Shown in pieces: positions 43,563 through 53,473 of a DNA stretch of 64,000 nt. Source of the stretch: Thermofontimicrobium_A sp034505795 (GTDB lineage: Bacteria; Zhuqueibacterota; Zhuqueibacteria; Thermofontimicrobiales; Thermofontimicrobiaceae); assembly GCA_034505795.1 (NCBI GenBank), contig JAPDQM010000009.1, positions 3,298 to 67,297 on the forward strand, given 5' to 3'. How positions within the stretch are numbered: position 1 is the first letter of the stretch; each line of letters begins with the position of its first letter. A program made the translations under genes and the position numbers. The notes beneath the pieces are model-generated. The model did not search any database, was not told the DNA's origin, and saw nothing but the letters and a program-made list of their open reading frames with translations.

Positions 43563-44603
43563 ATGAATACCCATTTGATCATCCCACCGAATTATTGCTC
43601 GAAACTCAATTTGAAAGAAACCGAAAAAGCCATTCGACAAATCAAAGAATTTTTTCAAACCAATCTGGCGGTGGAGTTGCATCTTATTCGCGTCACCGCA
43701 CCGCTGTTTGTCAAAGCCGGCACCGGCATCAACGATGATCTCACTGGTGTCGAGCAGCCGGTCTCTTTTTTGGTCAAGGCCTTGAATCAGACTCGCTTTG
43801 AAATTGTTCAATCGCTGGCCAAGTGGAAGCGGATGGCCTTAGCCGACTATGGTTTTAAGCCCGGGGAAGGAATTTATTGTGACATGAATGCGATTCGACC
43901 AGATGAAACGCTGGATAATCTCCATTCGATTTATGTGGACCAGTGGGATTGGGAGCGGGTGATTTCGCCGCAGGAACGGACATTGACGTTTCTCAAAAGC
44001 ATGGTTCGGAAGATCTATGCTGTCATCCGACGAACCGAGCACTATGTCTGCCAACAATACGATGTTATCGAGCCGATCCTACCCGAGGAAATCACTTTTA
44101 TTCACAGCGAAGAGCTGGAAGCCAGGTACCCGCAGTTGACACCGGCGGAACGGGAAAAAAGGATCTGTCGTGAACATGGCAGCGTATTTGTCATTGGCAT
44201 CGGCGGCAATCTGAAAAATAATCTCCCACATGATGGTCGTGCGCCGGATTATGATGATTGGTCCACGCCGACAGAACGCGGTTTCCATGGCCTCAATGGT
44301 GATATTTTGGTCTATTACCCATTATTAGACATGGCGTATGAGCTCTCATCCATGGGCATCCGGGTCGATCCACTCGCGTTGGAACGACAACTGGCTCTTC
44401 AGAACAAAACTGAGCGAAAGCAGCTCCTTTTCCACCGTCGGCTGCTGGCGGGTGAATTGCCCCTGTCCATTGGTGGCGGCATCGGTCAATCCCGATTGTG
44501 CATGTTTTATTTGCGAAAGGCGCATATCGGGGAGATCCAGGCTGGCATCTGGCCTGAGGAGATGATTCAACAAACCCGGGCGAATAATATTTTCTTACTA
44601 TAA
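43563..44603 (+). CDS. asnA: Aspartate-ammonia ligase (asparagine synthetase A)
   Basis: 346 residues matching AsnA along its length: PLFVKAGTGINDDLTGVEQP, LAKWKRMALADYGF, GEGIYCDMNAIRPDE, LHSIYVDQWDWE, DDWSTPTERGFHGLNGDI and the C-terminal LPLSIGGGIGQSRLCMFYL. This class II synthetase-like enzyme makes asparagine from aspartate and ammonia using ATP. ATG at 43563 is chosen because GGAAGGGA precedes it; an upstream in-frame start is unsupported. It is divergent from the type IV secretion operon and followed 18 bp later by a methyltransferase gene, probably co-transcribed. Confidence 0.96.
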   Translation: MNTHLIIPPNYCSKLNLKETEKAIRQIKEFFQTNLAVELHLIRVTAPLFVKAGTGINDDLTGVEQPVSFLVKALNQTRFEIVQSLAKWKRMALADYGFKPGEGIYCDMNAIRPDETLDNLHSIYVDQWDWERVISPQERTLTFLKSMVRKIYAVIRRTEHYVCQQYDVIEPILPEEITFIHSEELEARYPQLTPAEREKRICREHGSVFVIGIGGNLKNNLPHDGRAPDYDDWSTPTERGFHGLNGDILVYYPLLDMAYELSSMGIRVDPLALERQLALQNKTERKQLLFHRRLLAGELPLSIGGGIGQSRLCMFYLRKAHIGEIQAGIWPEEMIQQTRANNIFLL

Positions 44604-44621
44604 GCAGGGAGAGAGCAGCGC

Positions 44622-45179
44622 ATGGATCACTTTGGTTGGCTGGCACCTTTTTATAATCGGCTCTTTGCCGCGCAGGATTTTTCAAAGTTGTATGCCCGGC
44701 TGCAATTGCCGATCCGCGGACGGCTGCTCGATGCCGGCGGGGGCACAGGTCGGGTCTCATGGCCGCTACGGGATCGGGTCGGCGGAATGGTGGTGCTGGA
44801 TTTTTCCTTTCGCATGCTGCAACAAGTGCCGCAGCAATCCGTCATTTTCCCGGTTCAGTCGTCGGTCGAACGCTTGCCGTTTCCCGATCATGCCTTTGAA
44901 CGGATTCTGGTAGTGGATGCGTTTCATCATTTTGTTGATCACCCCGTGGCAGTCGCAGAGCTTTTGCGCGTGCTTCATCCCGATGGCCTTATGGTTATCG
45001 AAGAGCCGGACATTCGGCATTGGGCCGTCAAAGCCGTGGCCTTGATGGAAAAATTGCTGTTCATGCGCAGCCGATTTTACGCACCCGATGCAATTAGCAG
45101 CCTATTTACTGCCCAGGGCGCCATTGCCACCATTGAACACGACGATCATTATACGAGTTGGATCATCGTCACCAAGTGA
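44622..45179 (+). CDS. Class I SAM-dependent methyltransferase (type 11)
   Basis: 185 residues. Motif I is LLDAGGGTGRVSWPL, followed by MVVLDFSFRMLQQV (motif II acid), SSVERLPFPDHAFERILVVDAFHHFVD and AVAELLRVLHPDGLMVIEEP, the full type 11 pattern. The substrate is unknown; relatives act on quinones, lipids or small metabolites. GGGAGAGAG precedes the ATG. It follows asnA by 18 bp and faces rluD across 226 bp with no clear terminator. Confidence 0.85.
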   Translation: MDHFGWLAPFYNRLFAAQDFSKLYARLQLPIRGRLLDAGGGTGRVSWPLRDRVGGMVVLDFSFRMLQQVPQQSVIFPVQSSVERLPFPDHAFERILVVDAFHHFVDHPVAVAELLRVLHPDGLMVIEEPDIRHWAVKAVALMEKLLFMRSRFYAPDAISSLFTAQGAIATIEHDDHYTSWIIVTK

Positions 45180-45405
45180 CGCCTGAATCTGCCAGAACGA
45201 CGGGCAACAAAACGGTTTTTCCTTGAATCATTAGTAGTTGGTATCACAATCGCCATTCACATCTATCCGACCCAGTTCGTTAGTGGCAGCATTAATTGGC
45301 AGTTTTTATTGAACGGTAGGTAAGTCGCACGTCACCCGGGCGATCGTTCGCCGAACCGATTGGCGGGATATGGGGAGCAAGGTGAATGTGGGAATCGCCA
45401 GCAAG

Positions 45406-46425
45406 CTATTGGGACTGCTGGCGCAATTGGGTTTCGAGAAAATCGATCACCTGCTGCATATCCTCGGGTAATTCAGAATCGAACAGCAACTCTTGACCGG
45501 TTTCCGGATGAATAAAGCCGAGTGTTTTCGCATGTAGCGCCTGCCGCGGCATCATCTGCAGCAATTTCAGCCCCAATGCTTGCTGACTTTTATTTAATTG
45601 CATGACCTGCTTATGACGACCACCGTACGTCTGATCCCCCAGTACCGGATGCCCCTTGGCAGAAAGGTGCACGCGAATTTGATGTGTCCGCCCTGTCTCC
45701 AGCTTGATCCGCAAAAAAGAAAGCAGCGGGTATTCTTTGAGCACCATGTAATTGGTAATTGCCTCCTTGCCCTGTGAGGCGATGATCATGCGGGTGCGAT
45801 CCTTGCTGCTACGACTGATGAACGTTTCAATACGCCCCGTCTTCTCCAACAAATGTCCCCACACCAATGCCCGATATTCTCGCTGGATGGTTCGCCGGGA
45901 AAACTGCTGTGCCAGTTGGCTATGGACATAATCGTTTTTAGCCACAACTAACAAGCCCGAGGTATCTTTATCCAGTCGATGCACCAGGCCTGGCCGATTC
46001 GGCCCGCTGAGTTGGGATAGTGATCGACAATGATGCATCAAGGCATTGACCAGGGTACCGCTGGCGTTGCCATAAGCGGGATGGACTACCATACCTGCTT
46101 TTTTGTGAATGACCAGCAGGCTTTCATCTTCGTAGAGAATGTCTAATGGGATATTTTCGGGTTGGAGATCATAAATTTTGGGTGGCGGGAAGATGATGCG
46201 AATGCGCTCGCCGGGACAAATGGGATGGCTGGGCTTGGCAAGCACATTATTAATCGTCACCCGCCCATCTTTGATGAGTCGATTAATCTGAGACCGAGTG
46301 ACTCGCTCGATCTGATGGACCAGAAATTGATCGAGCCGTTCTCGGGTTTGATGCTCAGGGACAATGATTTCTCGAACTCGTGTTTCATCAATGGCGTCAG
46401 CTACATCTTTAGCTTCTATCATCAT
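45406..46425 (-). CDS. rluD: Large-subunit rRNA pseudouridine synthase, RluD type
   Basis: 339 residues: an N-terminal S4 RNA-binding domain (ERLDQFLVHQ, TRSQINRLIKDGRVTINN) and a pseudouridine synthase domain with the catalytic Asp in HRLDKDTSGLLVVAKN, then RRTIQREYRALVWG and LETGRTHQIRVHLSAKGHPV. RluD modifies helix 69 of 23S rRNA. It lies 17 bp after lspA, the usual pairing in many bacteria, and ends the housekeeping run. Two adjacent ATG codons are possible starts. Confidence 0.95.
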   Translation of the reverse strand: MMIEAKDVADAIDETRVREIIVPEHQTRERLDQFLVHQIERVTRSQINRLIKDGRVTINNVLAKPSHPICPGERIRIIFPPPKIYDLQPENIPLDILYEDESLLVIHKKAGMVVHPAYGNASGTLVNALMHHCRSLSQLSGPNRPGLVHRLDKDTSGLLVVAKNDYVHSQLAQQFSRRTIQREYRALVWGHLLEKTGRIETFISRSSKDRTRMIIASQGKEAITNYMVLKEYPLLSFLRIKLETGRTHQIRVHLSAKGHPVLGDQTYGGRHKQVMQLNKSQQALGLKLLQMMPRQALHAKTLGFIHPETGQELLFDSELPEDMQQVIDFLETQLRQQSQ

Positions 46426-46442
46426 AGGCCAGCAACATCGTG

Positions 46443-46937
46443 CTATGAACTTGACTCGAATTGATCTTCTTCAGATTCATCTCTATTTTTTTCAAAAATA
46501 ACCACTGCAATCAGGATCACCATCCCGATGGTGACCGCAATATCGGCCATATTAAACACTGGCCAACGGATGACTCGAATTTCAATAAAATCGACCACCT
46601 CGCTTTGGCGCATGCGGTCGATCAAATTGCCCAAGGCGCCCCCCAAGATGAACGATAGTGCCAATCGGGCCCAGAAATGTTCCGGCTTCAGCCGAAACAG
46701 ATAAATTAAAATTACCACACACGCCAGTGAAGCAAAAATTGTATAAAACAATTTGCCGCCAACAATGATCCCAAAGGCCATGCCCGGATTTTTGATATAC
46801 GTCAAGCGGAGTGCATCCCCAATGATGGCGATGGATTCGCCGAGCTTCATATATTCTTTAACCAGCGCTTTGGTCACCTGATCGATGATAATGATGATTG
46901 TGGACCAACCCAACAGGATGACATTCGATTTGTACAC
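46443..46937 (-). CDS. lspA: Signal peptidase II (lipoprotein signal peptidase)
   Basis: 164 residues with four membrane helices. The catalytic aspartates lie in GGALGNLIDRM and FNMADIAVTIG, and KNPGMAFGI matches the family KN.GaAFg motif. It removes lipoprotein signal peptides in the inner membrane and would process the several lipoproteins encoded in this window. The C-terminal tail is acidic. It sits just before rluD. Confidence 0.95.
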   Translation of the reverse strand: MYKSNVILLGWSTIIIIIDQVTKALVKEYMKLGESIAIIGDALRLTYIKNPGMAFGIIVGGKLFYTIFASLACVVILIYLFRLKPEHFWARLALSFILGGALGNLIDRMRQSEVVDFIEIRVIRWPVFNMADIAVTIGMVILIAVVIFEKNRDESEEDQFESSS

Positions 46938-47203
46938 GGTTCAATCTTATTATGCTTGAATTCTATAACTGAACGACACTTTTTTCGGAATATCTTTTCT
47001 AAAGCTTAACCTGCAATCAATTCAAAACCAGACATCCACATAGCCACAGCTTGCCAATTTCAAGTGGGCTGCCCACCAATTTTCTGGCACTTTTAGCATT
47101 ATCAAACCACCTGAAATTTTAAGGTGCAACCATTTGCGCTGACGCCGCCCTGCTTTTTGAATTGGCTTGCCATCAAACGCAGTTGAGACCATACGAGCTA
47201 ATG

Positions 47204-47563
47204 CTATCCACGCTCCTCTTTGGCTTTGCACTCCAGGCATAACTTGGCATAAGGAATCGCCTCCAGCCGCTTGGGATCGATGGGCTGATCGCAAACCGCA
47301 CAAAGCCCATAGGTGCCCTCTTCAATGCGGACCAGCGCATCATCCAATTCCGCCAGAATATCATTCTGCAAGGATGCTACCATAAACGATTTTTCTCGTT
47401 CATTGACATCAGAACCCAGGTCCGCCATATGAAACGCGTAAGAATTTTCTGCCGGCGCTTCCTGGATGGCCTCTTTCAATTCGCCTTGTTTCAATTCTTC
47501 ATAAATCTCACGGCGCTTGGCTAAAATCAATTCTCGATAGTGATCCAGCTTCATGTTCGTCAT
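47204..47563 (-). CDS. DksA/TraR-type C4 zinc-finger protein
   Basis: 119 residues: an N-terminal coiled coil (HYRELILAKRREIYEELKQG), a central stretch (DLGSDVNEREKSFMVASLQN) and a C-terminal zinc finger, CAVC...CLEC, with 17 residues between pairs. DksA-like proteins enter the RNA polymerase secondary channel and tune transcription with ppGpp. The coiled-coil tip has the acidic DVNE-type sequence expected of the family. GGAGAGA lies near the start; an ATG three codons in is an alternative. It lies between ileS and lspA, a common arrangement. Confidence 0.88.
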   Translation of the reverse strand: MTNMKLDHYRELILAKRREIYEELKQGELKEAIQEAPAENSYAFHMADLGSDVNEREKSFMVASLQNDILAELDDALVRIEEGTYGLCAVCDQPIDPKRLEAIPYAKLCLECKAKEERG

Positions 47564-47721
47564 CGGTTGTTCTCTCCTTCAAATTCATATCCCTTCCCTT
47601 TGAATTGAATCATCATTTGGGGAGATAATCGATTATTTGAAATCTTCCTCGCTATTTTTTACTTTTATGGTAATACAGTCAACGCGCACGATCGCCTCTC
47701 AGCTTCAATCGTGGCACCGAA

Positions 47722-50700
47722 TTAGACTTTCGCAATGCCGACAGTGATTTTTTCACCATTGATATCCAGAGTCTTCTGGTAGTCATTCGCTGACAATGTA
47801 TCGATGAGTTTTTCAGCCAGTACTTCGTTTTTGATATAATCAGCTTCGGCAGCAATGGCTTTTTTTAGCAGATCGGAACCATCGTAGGACACCAGAATCC
47901 GATCCACTACCTTCAGGTCAGCATCTTTTCTCATATTTTGGATGCGATTCACCAGGTCTCTTGCCAATCCTTCATAAATCAAAGCATCAGACAGCGTCAG
48001 GTCAAGAGCCACGGAAAGCTCATCCTCAGTTTCGACTACAAAACTGGGTCGGTTTTCAGTTCGGATGGTAATATCGTCACTGGTCACCGAAAATTCTTTG
48101 CCCTCGATCACAAAACTGAGCGAACCCTGTTTTTCAATTTGCTCAATCTCTGCTTCATTGAGCGAACGAATCCGCTCCGAGACTTTATTGACCAGGCGGC
48201 CAAATTTTGGGCCTAAATTTTTAAATAATGGTTCTGCCTTCTTGATAAACAGATCTGACTGTTGATTGGAAAAACGGACCGACTTCACGTTCAACTCATC
48301 TTTGATCAACTGCTCCATCCCGGCAATCCGCAATTGAATCTTGCCCTTCGGGTCATAGATTAGCACTTGGGGCAACGGCTGCCTGACTTTGATGGAATGT
48401 TCATTGCGCAGCGAACGACCAATTTTTACGATCCGTAGTACCATGTCCATTCTTTCTTCCAGTGCCGTCTCACGATACCGATACGCGGCCTGTTCTGGAG
48501 AAGGATATTCTGCCAGGTGTACGCTTTCAACTGCGTCTGGCTGATCCACGATCAAATTCTGATACAATTTCTCGCTCAGGAATGGAATAAACGGCGCGGT
48601 GAGTTTCGCCAGCGTCAGCAGCACATGATATAGGGTTTGATAGGCTGATAATTTGTCACGTCCCAGATGGCCATCCGCATTGGCTTCCGACGGCTTCCAG
48701 AATCGCCGCCGATTCCGACGCACATACCAGTTTGACAGGTCATCGATAACAAAATCAGAAATTAGCCGGGCCGCTTTTGTGATTTCAAACCGCGCGAGAT
48801 TATCCGTGACCTGCGCAATCAGATCATTCAGTCGCGACATGATCCAGCGGTCAATCAGCGGCCGATCTTCGATTGCTACCAGCGGCTCCCGGCCCGTAAA
48901 TTTATCAATATTCGCATAAAGGGCAAAGAACGAATAAACATTGGTCAACGTTCCAAAGAACTTTCGTTTGACCTCAATTACCCCATCTTCGTCGAATCGA
49001 GTGGGCACCCACGGCGGGCTGACAGTCAATAGATACCAGCGCAGCGGATCGGCTCCGTGTTTCCGAATGATCTCGAATGGATTGACCGTGTTCCCGCGGG
49101 ACTTGGACATCTTCTGTCCCTCCTTGTCGAGAATAAGTTCGATGGAGAGGCAGGTCTTGTAGCTTGATTGCTTGAACAAAAAGACCCCCAGAACCAGCAA
49201 TGAATAGAACCAACCGCGGGTTTGATCGACGCCCTCGGCGATAAATTCGGCCGGAAATAGCGTGTGAAAATCGTCCTTGTGCTCGAACGGATAATGCCAT
49301 TGAGCATAGGGCATGGCACCAGAATCGAACCAGCAATCGATCACTTCGGGCACACGACGCATTGTCCCACCACATTTGACGCAAGGATAAGTGACCTCAT
49401 CGATATATGGCTTGTGCAGATCAATTTCTTTTTTCAGTCCCGATTTTTGCTGCAACTCGGCGATGCTGCCAATGCAATCCATCTCCCCGCATTGATCACA
49501 CACCCACACATTCAATGGTGTTCCCCAGAAGCGATCGCGTGACAGCGACCAATCCACATTGTTTTCCAGCCACTCACCGAAGCGCCCCAGTCCCACCTCT
49601 TTTGGATGCCAATCGATCTGCTGATTGGCAGCAATCAATTGATCTTTGAACGCTGTGGTACGAATGTACCAGGAATTTCGAGCGTAATAGAGCAGCGGCG
49701 AATCACAGCGCCAGCAATGGGGATAGGAGTGCGTGATCTTTTCGGTTTTGTACAGAAGTCCTCGCTGCTTCAAGTCGGCTGTAATTTCAGGATCCGCATC
49801 TTTGACAAATTTGCCAGCAAACTGAGTAACATCCGCCACAAACTTGCCGCTTTTGTCAACCGGATGGATGACGGGCAGGTCATACTTTAACCCCACCTGA
49901 TAATCGTCTTCACCGAACGCGGGTGCGATATGCACAATGCCAGTGCCTTCCTCTGCCGTGACAAAATCGCCCAGTATGGTATAGTAAGCGCGCTTGGTCG
50001 GCTTGATAAAAGAGAACAGCGGAATATATTCTTTCCCAGCCAATTCACTGCCGTTGTATTGCTCAACAATTTCAAATTGACCATCGATTACCGACAGCCG
50101 ATCGCTGGACAGAATAAGTTGTTGCCCTCGATAGCTGATTTTGGCATAAGTCATTCCCGCATTCAAGGCCAACGCGACGTTAGAAATGAGCGTCCACGGC
50201 GTCGTGGTCCAGACTAAAAAGTAGGTGTTCGCTTCATTGGCCAGGGGCATTTTAACATAGACCGATGGATCATCAACATCTTTGTAGCCCTGAGCCACTT
50301 CATGACTGGACAGCGGCGTCTCGCACCGGGGGCAATACGGCAAAATTTTGTACCCTTGATAGATCAAATTCTGCTGCCAGAACTCTTTCAGAATCCACCA
50401 GACGGTTTCGATGTAACTATTTTCATAGGTAATGTACGGATGCTCCAGATCAACCCAAAATCCGATCTTTCGAGTGAGATCATCCCATTCTTTTTTATAT
50501 TTGAAAACGCTCTCTTTGCATTTCTGATTAAATTTGTCGACGCCGTACGCCAACACCTGTTCCTTGCCCTCAATGCCCAGGGATTTCTCAACTTCGATTT
50601 CTACGGGCAAACCATGGGTATCCCATCCAGCTTTTCGATGGACCCGATAGCCGCGCATGGTTTGATAGCGGCAGACAAAATCTTTAATGGTGCGACTGAT

Positions 50701-50877
50701 CACATGGTGAATGCCTGGGGCGCCATTGGCTGTCGGCGGGCCTTCATAAAAGACATAATTTTTGGCCGGATCTCGGCTCTCGATACTTTTTTCAAAAATT
50801 CGATTAGCTTCCCAAAACTTCAGAATTTCTTGCTCGACCTGTTGTTGCGCGAATTGATCGTCAAACACCTTAAACAT
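47722..50877 (-). CDS. ileS: Isoleucyl-tRNA synthetase, type 2-like with GXHH motif
   Basis: 1051 residues. Domains: Rossmann catalytic core with FYEGPPTANG and GWDTHGLPVE, CP1 editing domain (LVWTTTPWTLISNVALALN), KMSKS in GQKMSKSRGN, anticodon-binding helices, and a C-terminal extension without the Cys zinc motif of type 1 enzymes. Length and C-terminus indicate the type 2 (eukaryote-like) IleRS, a class often tolerant of mupirocin. The class I HxGH signature reads Gly55-Ile-His57-His58 (GIHH), a swap of the first and third residues. It lies between the phosphorylase and dksA-like genes. It is the only IleRS gene in the window. Confidence 0.95.
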   Translation of the reverse strand: MFKVFDDQFAQQQVEQEILKFWEANRIFEKSIESRDPAKNYVFYEGPPTANGAPGIHHVISRTIKDFVCRYQTMRGYRVHRKAGWDTHGLPVEIEVEKSLGIEGKEQVLAYGVDKFNQKCKESVFKYKKEWDDLTRKIGFWVDLEHPYITYENSYIETVWWILKEFWQQNLIYQGYKILPYCPRCETPLSSHEVAQGYKDVDDPSVYVKMPLANEANTYFLVWTTTPWTLISNVALALNAGMTYAKISYRGQQLILSSDRLSVIDGQFEIVEQYNGSELAGKEYIPLFSFIKPTKRAYYTILGDFVTAEEGTGIVHIAPAFGEDDYQVGLKYDLPVIHPVDKSGKFVADVTQFAGKFVKDADPEITADLKQRGLLYKTEKITHSYPHCWRCDSPLLYYARNSWYIRTTAFKDQLIAANQQIDWHPKEVGLGRFGEWLENNVDWSLSRDRFWGTPLNVWVCDQCGEMDCIGSIAELQQKSGLKKEIDLHKPYIDEVTYPCVKCGGTMRRVPEVIDCWFDSGAMPYAQWHYPFEHKDDFHTLFPAEFIAEGVDQTRGWFYSLLVLGVFLFKQSSYKTCLSIELILDKEGQKMSKSRGNTVNPFEIIRKHGADPLRWYLLTVSPPWVPTRFDEDGVIEVKRKFFGTLTNVYSFFALYANIDKFTGREPLVAIEDRPLIDRWIMSRLNDLIAQVTDNLARFEITKAARLISDFVIDDLSNWYVRRNRRRFWKPSEANADGHLGRDKLSAYQTLYHVLLTLAKLTAPFIPFLSEKLYQNLIVDQPDAVESVHLAEYPSPEQAAYRYRETALEERMDMVLRIVKIGRSLRNEHSIKVRQPLPQVLIYDPKGKIQLRIAGMEQLIKDELNVKSVRFSNQQSDLFIKKAEPLFKNLGPKFGRLVNKVSERIRSLNEAEIEQIEKQGSLSFVIEGKEFSVTSDDITIRTENRPSFVVETEDELSVALDLTLSDALIYEGLARDLVNRIQNMRKDADLKVVDRILVSYDGSDLLKKAIAAEADYIKNEVLAEKLIDTLSANDYQKTLDINGEKITVGIAKV

Positions 50878-51112
50878 TGGTACCTATTTCTCCTGAAAGA
50901 TGCAATCTCCATTTTGTAATCGACACCAGACTGAAAACAGCCATGAACGCATTCCAGGAATCAATTTTCATGTGAATTAACCATGCGTTGCCAATCGCTT
51001 CCTGACAAAGAATCCATGGCTCAAAATCAACTCGTTACTAACTGGCTGTCGCTTTTTTTAAAAGTGGACCCAACGAATCGACGCCTAACCTGATGCTACC
51101 AGCAATTTGGAC

Positions 51113-51934
51113 TTAGATTTTTTCGACCAGTTTCTTGATAAGCCGTTTCAGTTTTGGTTCGGCCATCTTGGCGGTTCGAATGATTTCTGGAATATTTGCT
51201 GGCTTTAACTCTTCGGGTACACAGGCATCCGTGATCACGGAGAGACCGAACACCCGCATGCCACTATGAACGGCCACAATATCTTCTGGTATCGTCGACA
51301 TGCCCACCACATCGGCGCCTATCGTGCGTAAAAACCGATATTCAGCGGCCGTTTCAAGATTGGGACCGGTCATCGCGGCATAGACTCCCTTTTTGAGCGG
51401 TATATTCTCTTCCGCCGCAATCTGTTCCGCCAGGCGAATCAGCTCGCGGGAATAGGGCTCCGACATGTCCGGAAAACGCGGCCCCAGGGTATCATCATTT
51501 TCGCCGATCAATGGATTATCACCGAGCAGATTGATATGATCGGCAATAATCATCAGATCACCAGGTTTCATATCCGCATTAATCCCGCCACAGGCATTGG
51601 ATACGATGAGTGTGTGAACACCCAAAAATTTCATCACTCGCACCGGAAAAGTGATCTGCTGCATCGAATAGCCTTCGTAATAGTGAAACCTGCCCTGCAT
51701 GGCCACGATCGGTTTTCCGGCCAGCGACCCAAAGATCAGCTTGCCAGCATGAAATTCCACTGTCGATAACGGGAAATGCGGAATTTCACTATACGAAATA
51801 ACCAGGCTATTTTCAATATCATCCACCAGTGCGCCCAAACCAGTGCCTAAAATAATGCCAATGCTCGGCCGGGCATCGGTTTTGGTCCTTAGAAACGCAA
51901 CGGTCTCTTCAATCTTTTTCCGTAACTCAGACAC
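51113..51934 (-). CDS. punA: Purine nucleoside phosphorylase (trimeric type)
   Basis: 273 residues. Signatures: GIILGTGLGALVDDIE, GRFHYYEGYSMQQITFPVRV, LIVSNACGGIN, DHINLLGDNPLIG, TGPNLETAAEYRFLRTIGAD and VVGMSTIPEDIVAVHSG. These match the PNP/MTAP family of type II trimeric phosphorylases, which split guanosine and inosine into base and ribose-1-phosphate for salvage. The Asn of VITDACV in the late motif suggests purine specificity of the 6-oxo type, with low certainty. It precedes ileS by 235 bp. Confidence 0.93.
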   Translation of the reverse strand: MSELRKKIEETVAFLRTKTDARPSIGIILGTGLGALVDDIENSLVISYSEIPHFPLSTVEFHAGKLIFGSLAGKPIVAMQGRFHYYEGYSMQQITFPVRVMKFLGVHTLIVSNACGGINADMKPGDLMIIADHINLLGDNPLIGENDDTLGPRFPDMSEPYSRELIRLAEQIAAEENIPLKKGVYAAMTGPNLETAAEYRFLRTIGADVVGMSTIPEDIVAVHSGMRVFGLSVITDACVPEELKPANIPEIIRTAKMAEPKLKRLIKKLVEKI

Positions 51935-51953
51935 TGCTATACCCCATCAATAG

Positions 51954-52655
51954 CTAATTATTCGGCTGTTTTTTGCTTTTTTTAATCTGCTCTTTCAGTC
52001 GTTCAATTTCCGCTTCCTGGCGGGCACGCTCCTGCTTTTCCTTTTCCAATTCGGTACGCACTTGTTTGCGTTTCGATTGTTCCGTCTCCAGCCGCTCTTT
52101 AGCCATCTGTATCCTCTGATCCCTTATTTCTTCGATGGCAATCGAGCGGTCCCGCTGCCGGCCCGCCCTTGAAAATAGGTAGGTGCCTACGGCCGATCCA
52201 ATGCCAGTGGTTACCCACATCGCCTTTTCACCCTGCTTTGGATCATCCATGCTGCGATTGATCAATGAACCAATGAAAAAGCTGGTGCCAAAACTAAGCG
52301 CTGCGCCGCCAGCGGTATAAATATAAAAATTCTTGCTGCGCTGACGCCGAGCGATCTCCCAGTCGGATATAATCCCCCCAGAGGCATCGGTGACAAACGG
52401 TTTGGCGGCAATAGTCTCAATGTCGTCACGATTGATCTTGCTCACCAACGGCTCATTAGGCTGCAATTTGAGCGAAAGGTAATCATAATGTTTTTCGTGA
52501 ACCAATCCGCGATAAGTCTGCCCGTTGCTAGTTACAATCTTCACCATGGCATTCGGCTGAACCTGATCGTAGCTCAACGGAATGCGCTTGGCACAGGCGG
52601 TTAACCCCACCATAATGCCAATGACCAGATACAGAATTAGATGTCGTTCATGCAT
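51954..52655 (-). CDS. Lipoprotein with C-terminal coiled coil, function unknown
   Basis: 233 residues. The leader ends GLTAC with lipidated Cys21. A small beta domain follows (MVKIVTSNGQTYRGLVHEKH), a possible Sm- or SH3-like barrel, then two glycine-rich hydrophobic segments (about 115-135 and 145-162) that may enter a membrane. A charged coiled coil of about 70 residues (EQSKRKQVRTELEKEKQERA) closes it. Unrecognised. It lies 19 bp before the phosphorylase gene and after divIVA. Confidence 0.7.
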   Translation of the reverse strand: MHERHLILYLVIGIMVGLTACAKRIPLSYDQVQPNAMVKIVTSNGQTYRGLVHEKHYDYLSLKLQPNEPLVSKINRDDIETIAAKPFVTDASGGIISDWEIARRQRSKNFYIYTAGGAALSFGTSFFIGSLINRSMDDPKQGEKAMWVTTGIGSAVGTYLFSRAGRQRDRSIAIEEIRDQRIQMAKERLETEQSKRKQVRTELEKEKQERARQEAEIERLKEQIKKSKKQPNN

Positions 52656-52858
52656 AGCAGTTCTCCAGAATTCTGTTTTTGTCGAAATTCACCCAAGTTG
52701 ATTTATCAATTGCTGCGCGTTTCACTTCCCAGAAGCCTTCAGAATATTTCATGATCCAGGCTTAACTGTAACTGTGTCCGCTTTCACATTCTCACCGGCC
52801 ACGACCGCAAGCAGTCAGCGATCATGACACTACGCCCAACTGGCTTAAGGGGCCAACC

Positions 52859-53473
52859 TTAAAAGAGAAATTGATCCGAAATTTTGATATTTCGCTTTGG
52901 ATTCTCTTCCTCGGTTTTCCCCGGCTGGGGGCGGCTATCGGCATTGCCAGCAGCAGTCGTTTGATCGCCGGCTGGTTTTTTGGCGTCCCCCGTACGGCCC
53001 GAACCGCGTTCACCATAGCCGAGATCATCCATCTCCAGCACACCCAACAGTTCCAGTTGCGATTGTAGCAAATGCCGCAATCGTTTGGCAAAAGAGTCCT
53101 TCTGCGCCTTGACAACCATTAGCTCGTTCTTCATCTCAATGAGTTGCATTTTGGCATTTTCGATGATCTTCTCGGCGCGCACCTCAGCCTCTTTAATGAT
53201 CAGATCGGCCTCTCGCCTGGAATTTTCGCGCGATTGATTGATCGTTTGCTGCGCATTCATGAGGGATTCCTTGAAGGTCTTCTCCACTTCCTGATAGTCC
53301 CGCAACTGCGTTTTGAGCTTCAGAACCTCATCGTACAGCTCATTTTTCTCTTTGATCAATCCCTCAAACTCCTCCGCTACCATCTCCAGGAAGGTTTCGA
53401 TTTCGATCGGATCATAGCCCCGAAGGACCTTTTTAAACACCTGCTTTTTGATATCTAATGGCGTTATCTTCAA
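52859..53473 (-). CDS. divIVA: DivIVA-domain protein
   Basis: 204 residues. The N-terminus MKITPLDIKKQVFKKVLRGYDPIEIETFLEMVAEEFE is the DivIVA lipid-binding hook and start of its coiled coil. Long coiled coils follow (LYDEVLKLKTQLRDYQEVEK, EADLIIKEAEVRAEKIIENA), with a disordered tail. DivIVA marks curved membrane at poles and septa. Its position after yggT and yggS matches the conserved ylm/divIVA division cluster of other bacteria. Confidence 0.9.
   Translation of the reverse strand: MKITPLDIKKQVFKKVLRGYDPIEIETFLEMVAEEFEGLIKEKNELYDEVLKLKTQLRDYQEVEKTFKESLMNAQQTINQSRENSRREADLIIKEAEVRAEKIIENAKMQLIEMKNELMVVKAQKDSFAKRLRHLLQSQLELLGVLEMDDLGYGERGSGRTGDAKKPAGDQTTAAGNADSRPQPGKTEEENPKRNIKISDQFLF

Noticed and set aside
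47022..47303. Minus-strand frame of 93 codons overlapping the dksA-like 3' end
   Set aside because: It is a shadow frame of the zinc-finger gene extended into the gap, without a start signal.
52822..53115. Minus-strand frame of 97 codons
   Set aside because: It overlaps divIVA out of frame; the DivIVA reading has family motifs and this one has none.
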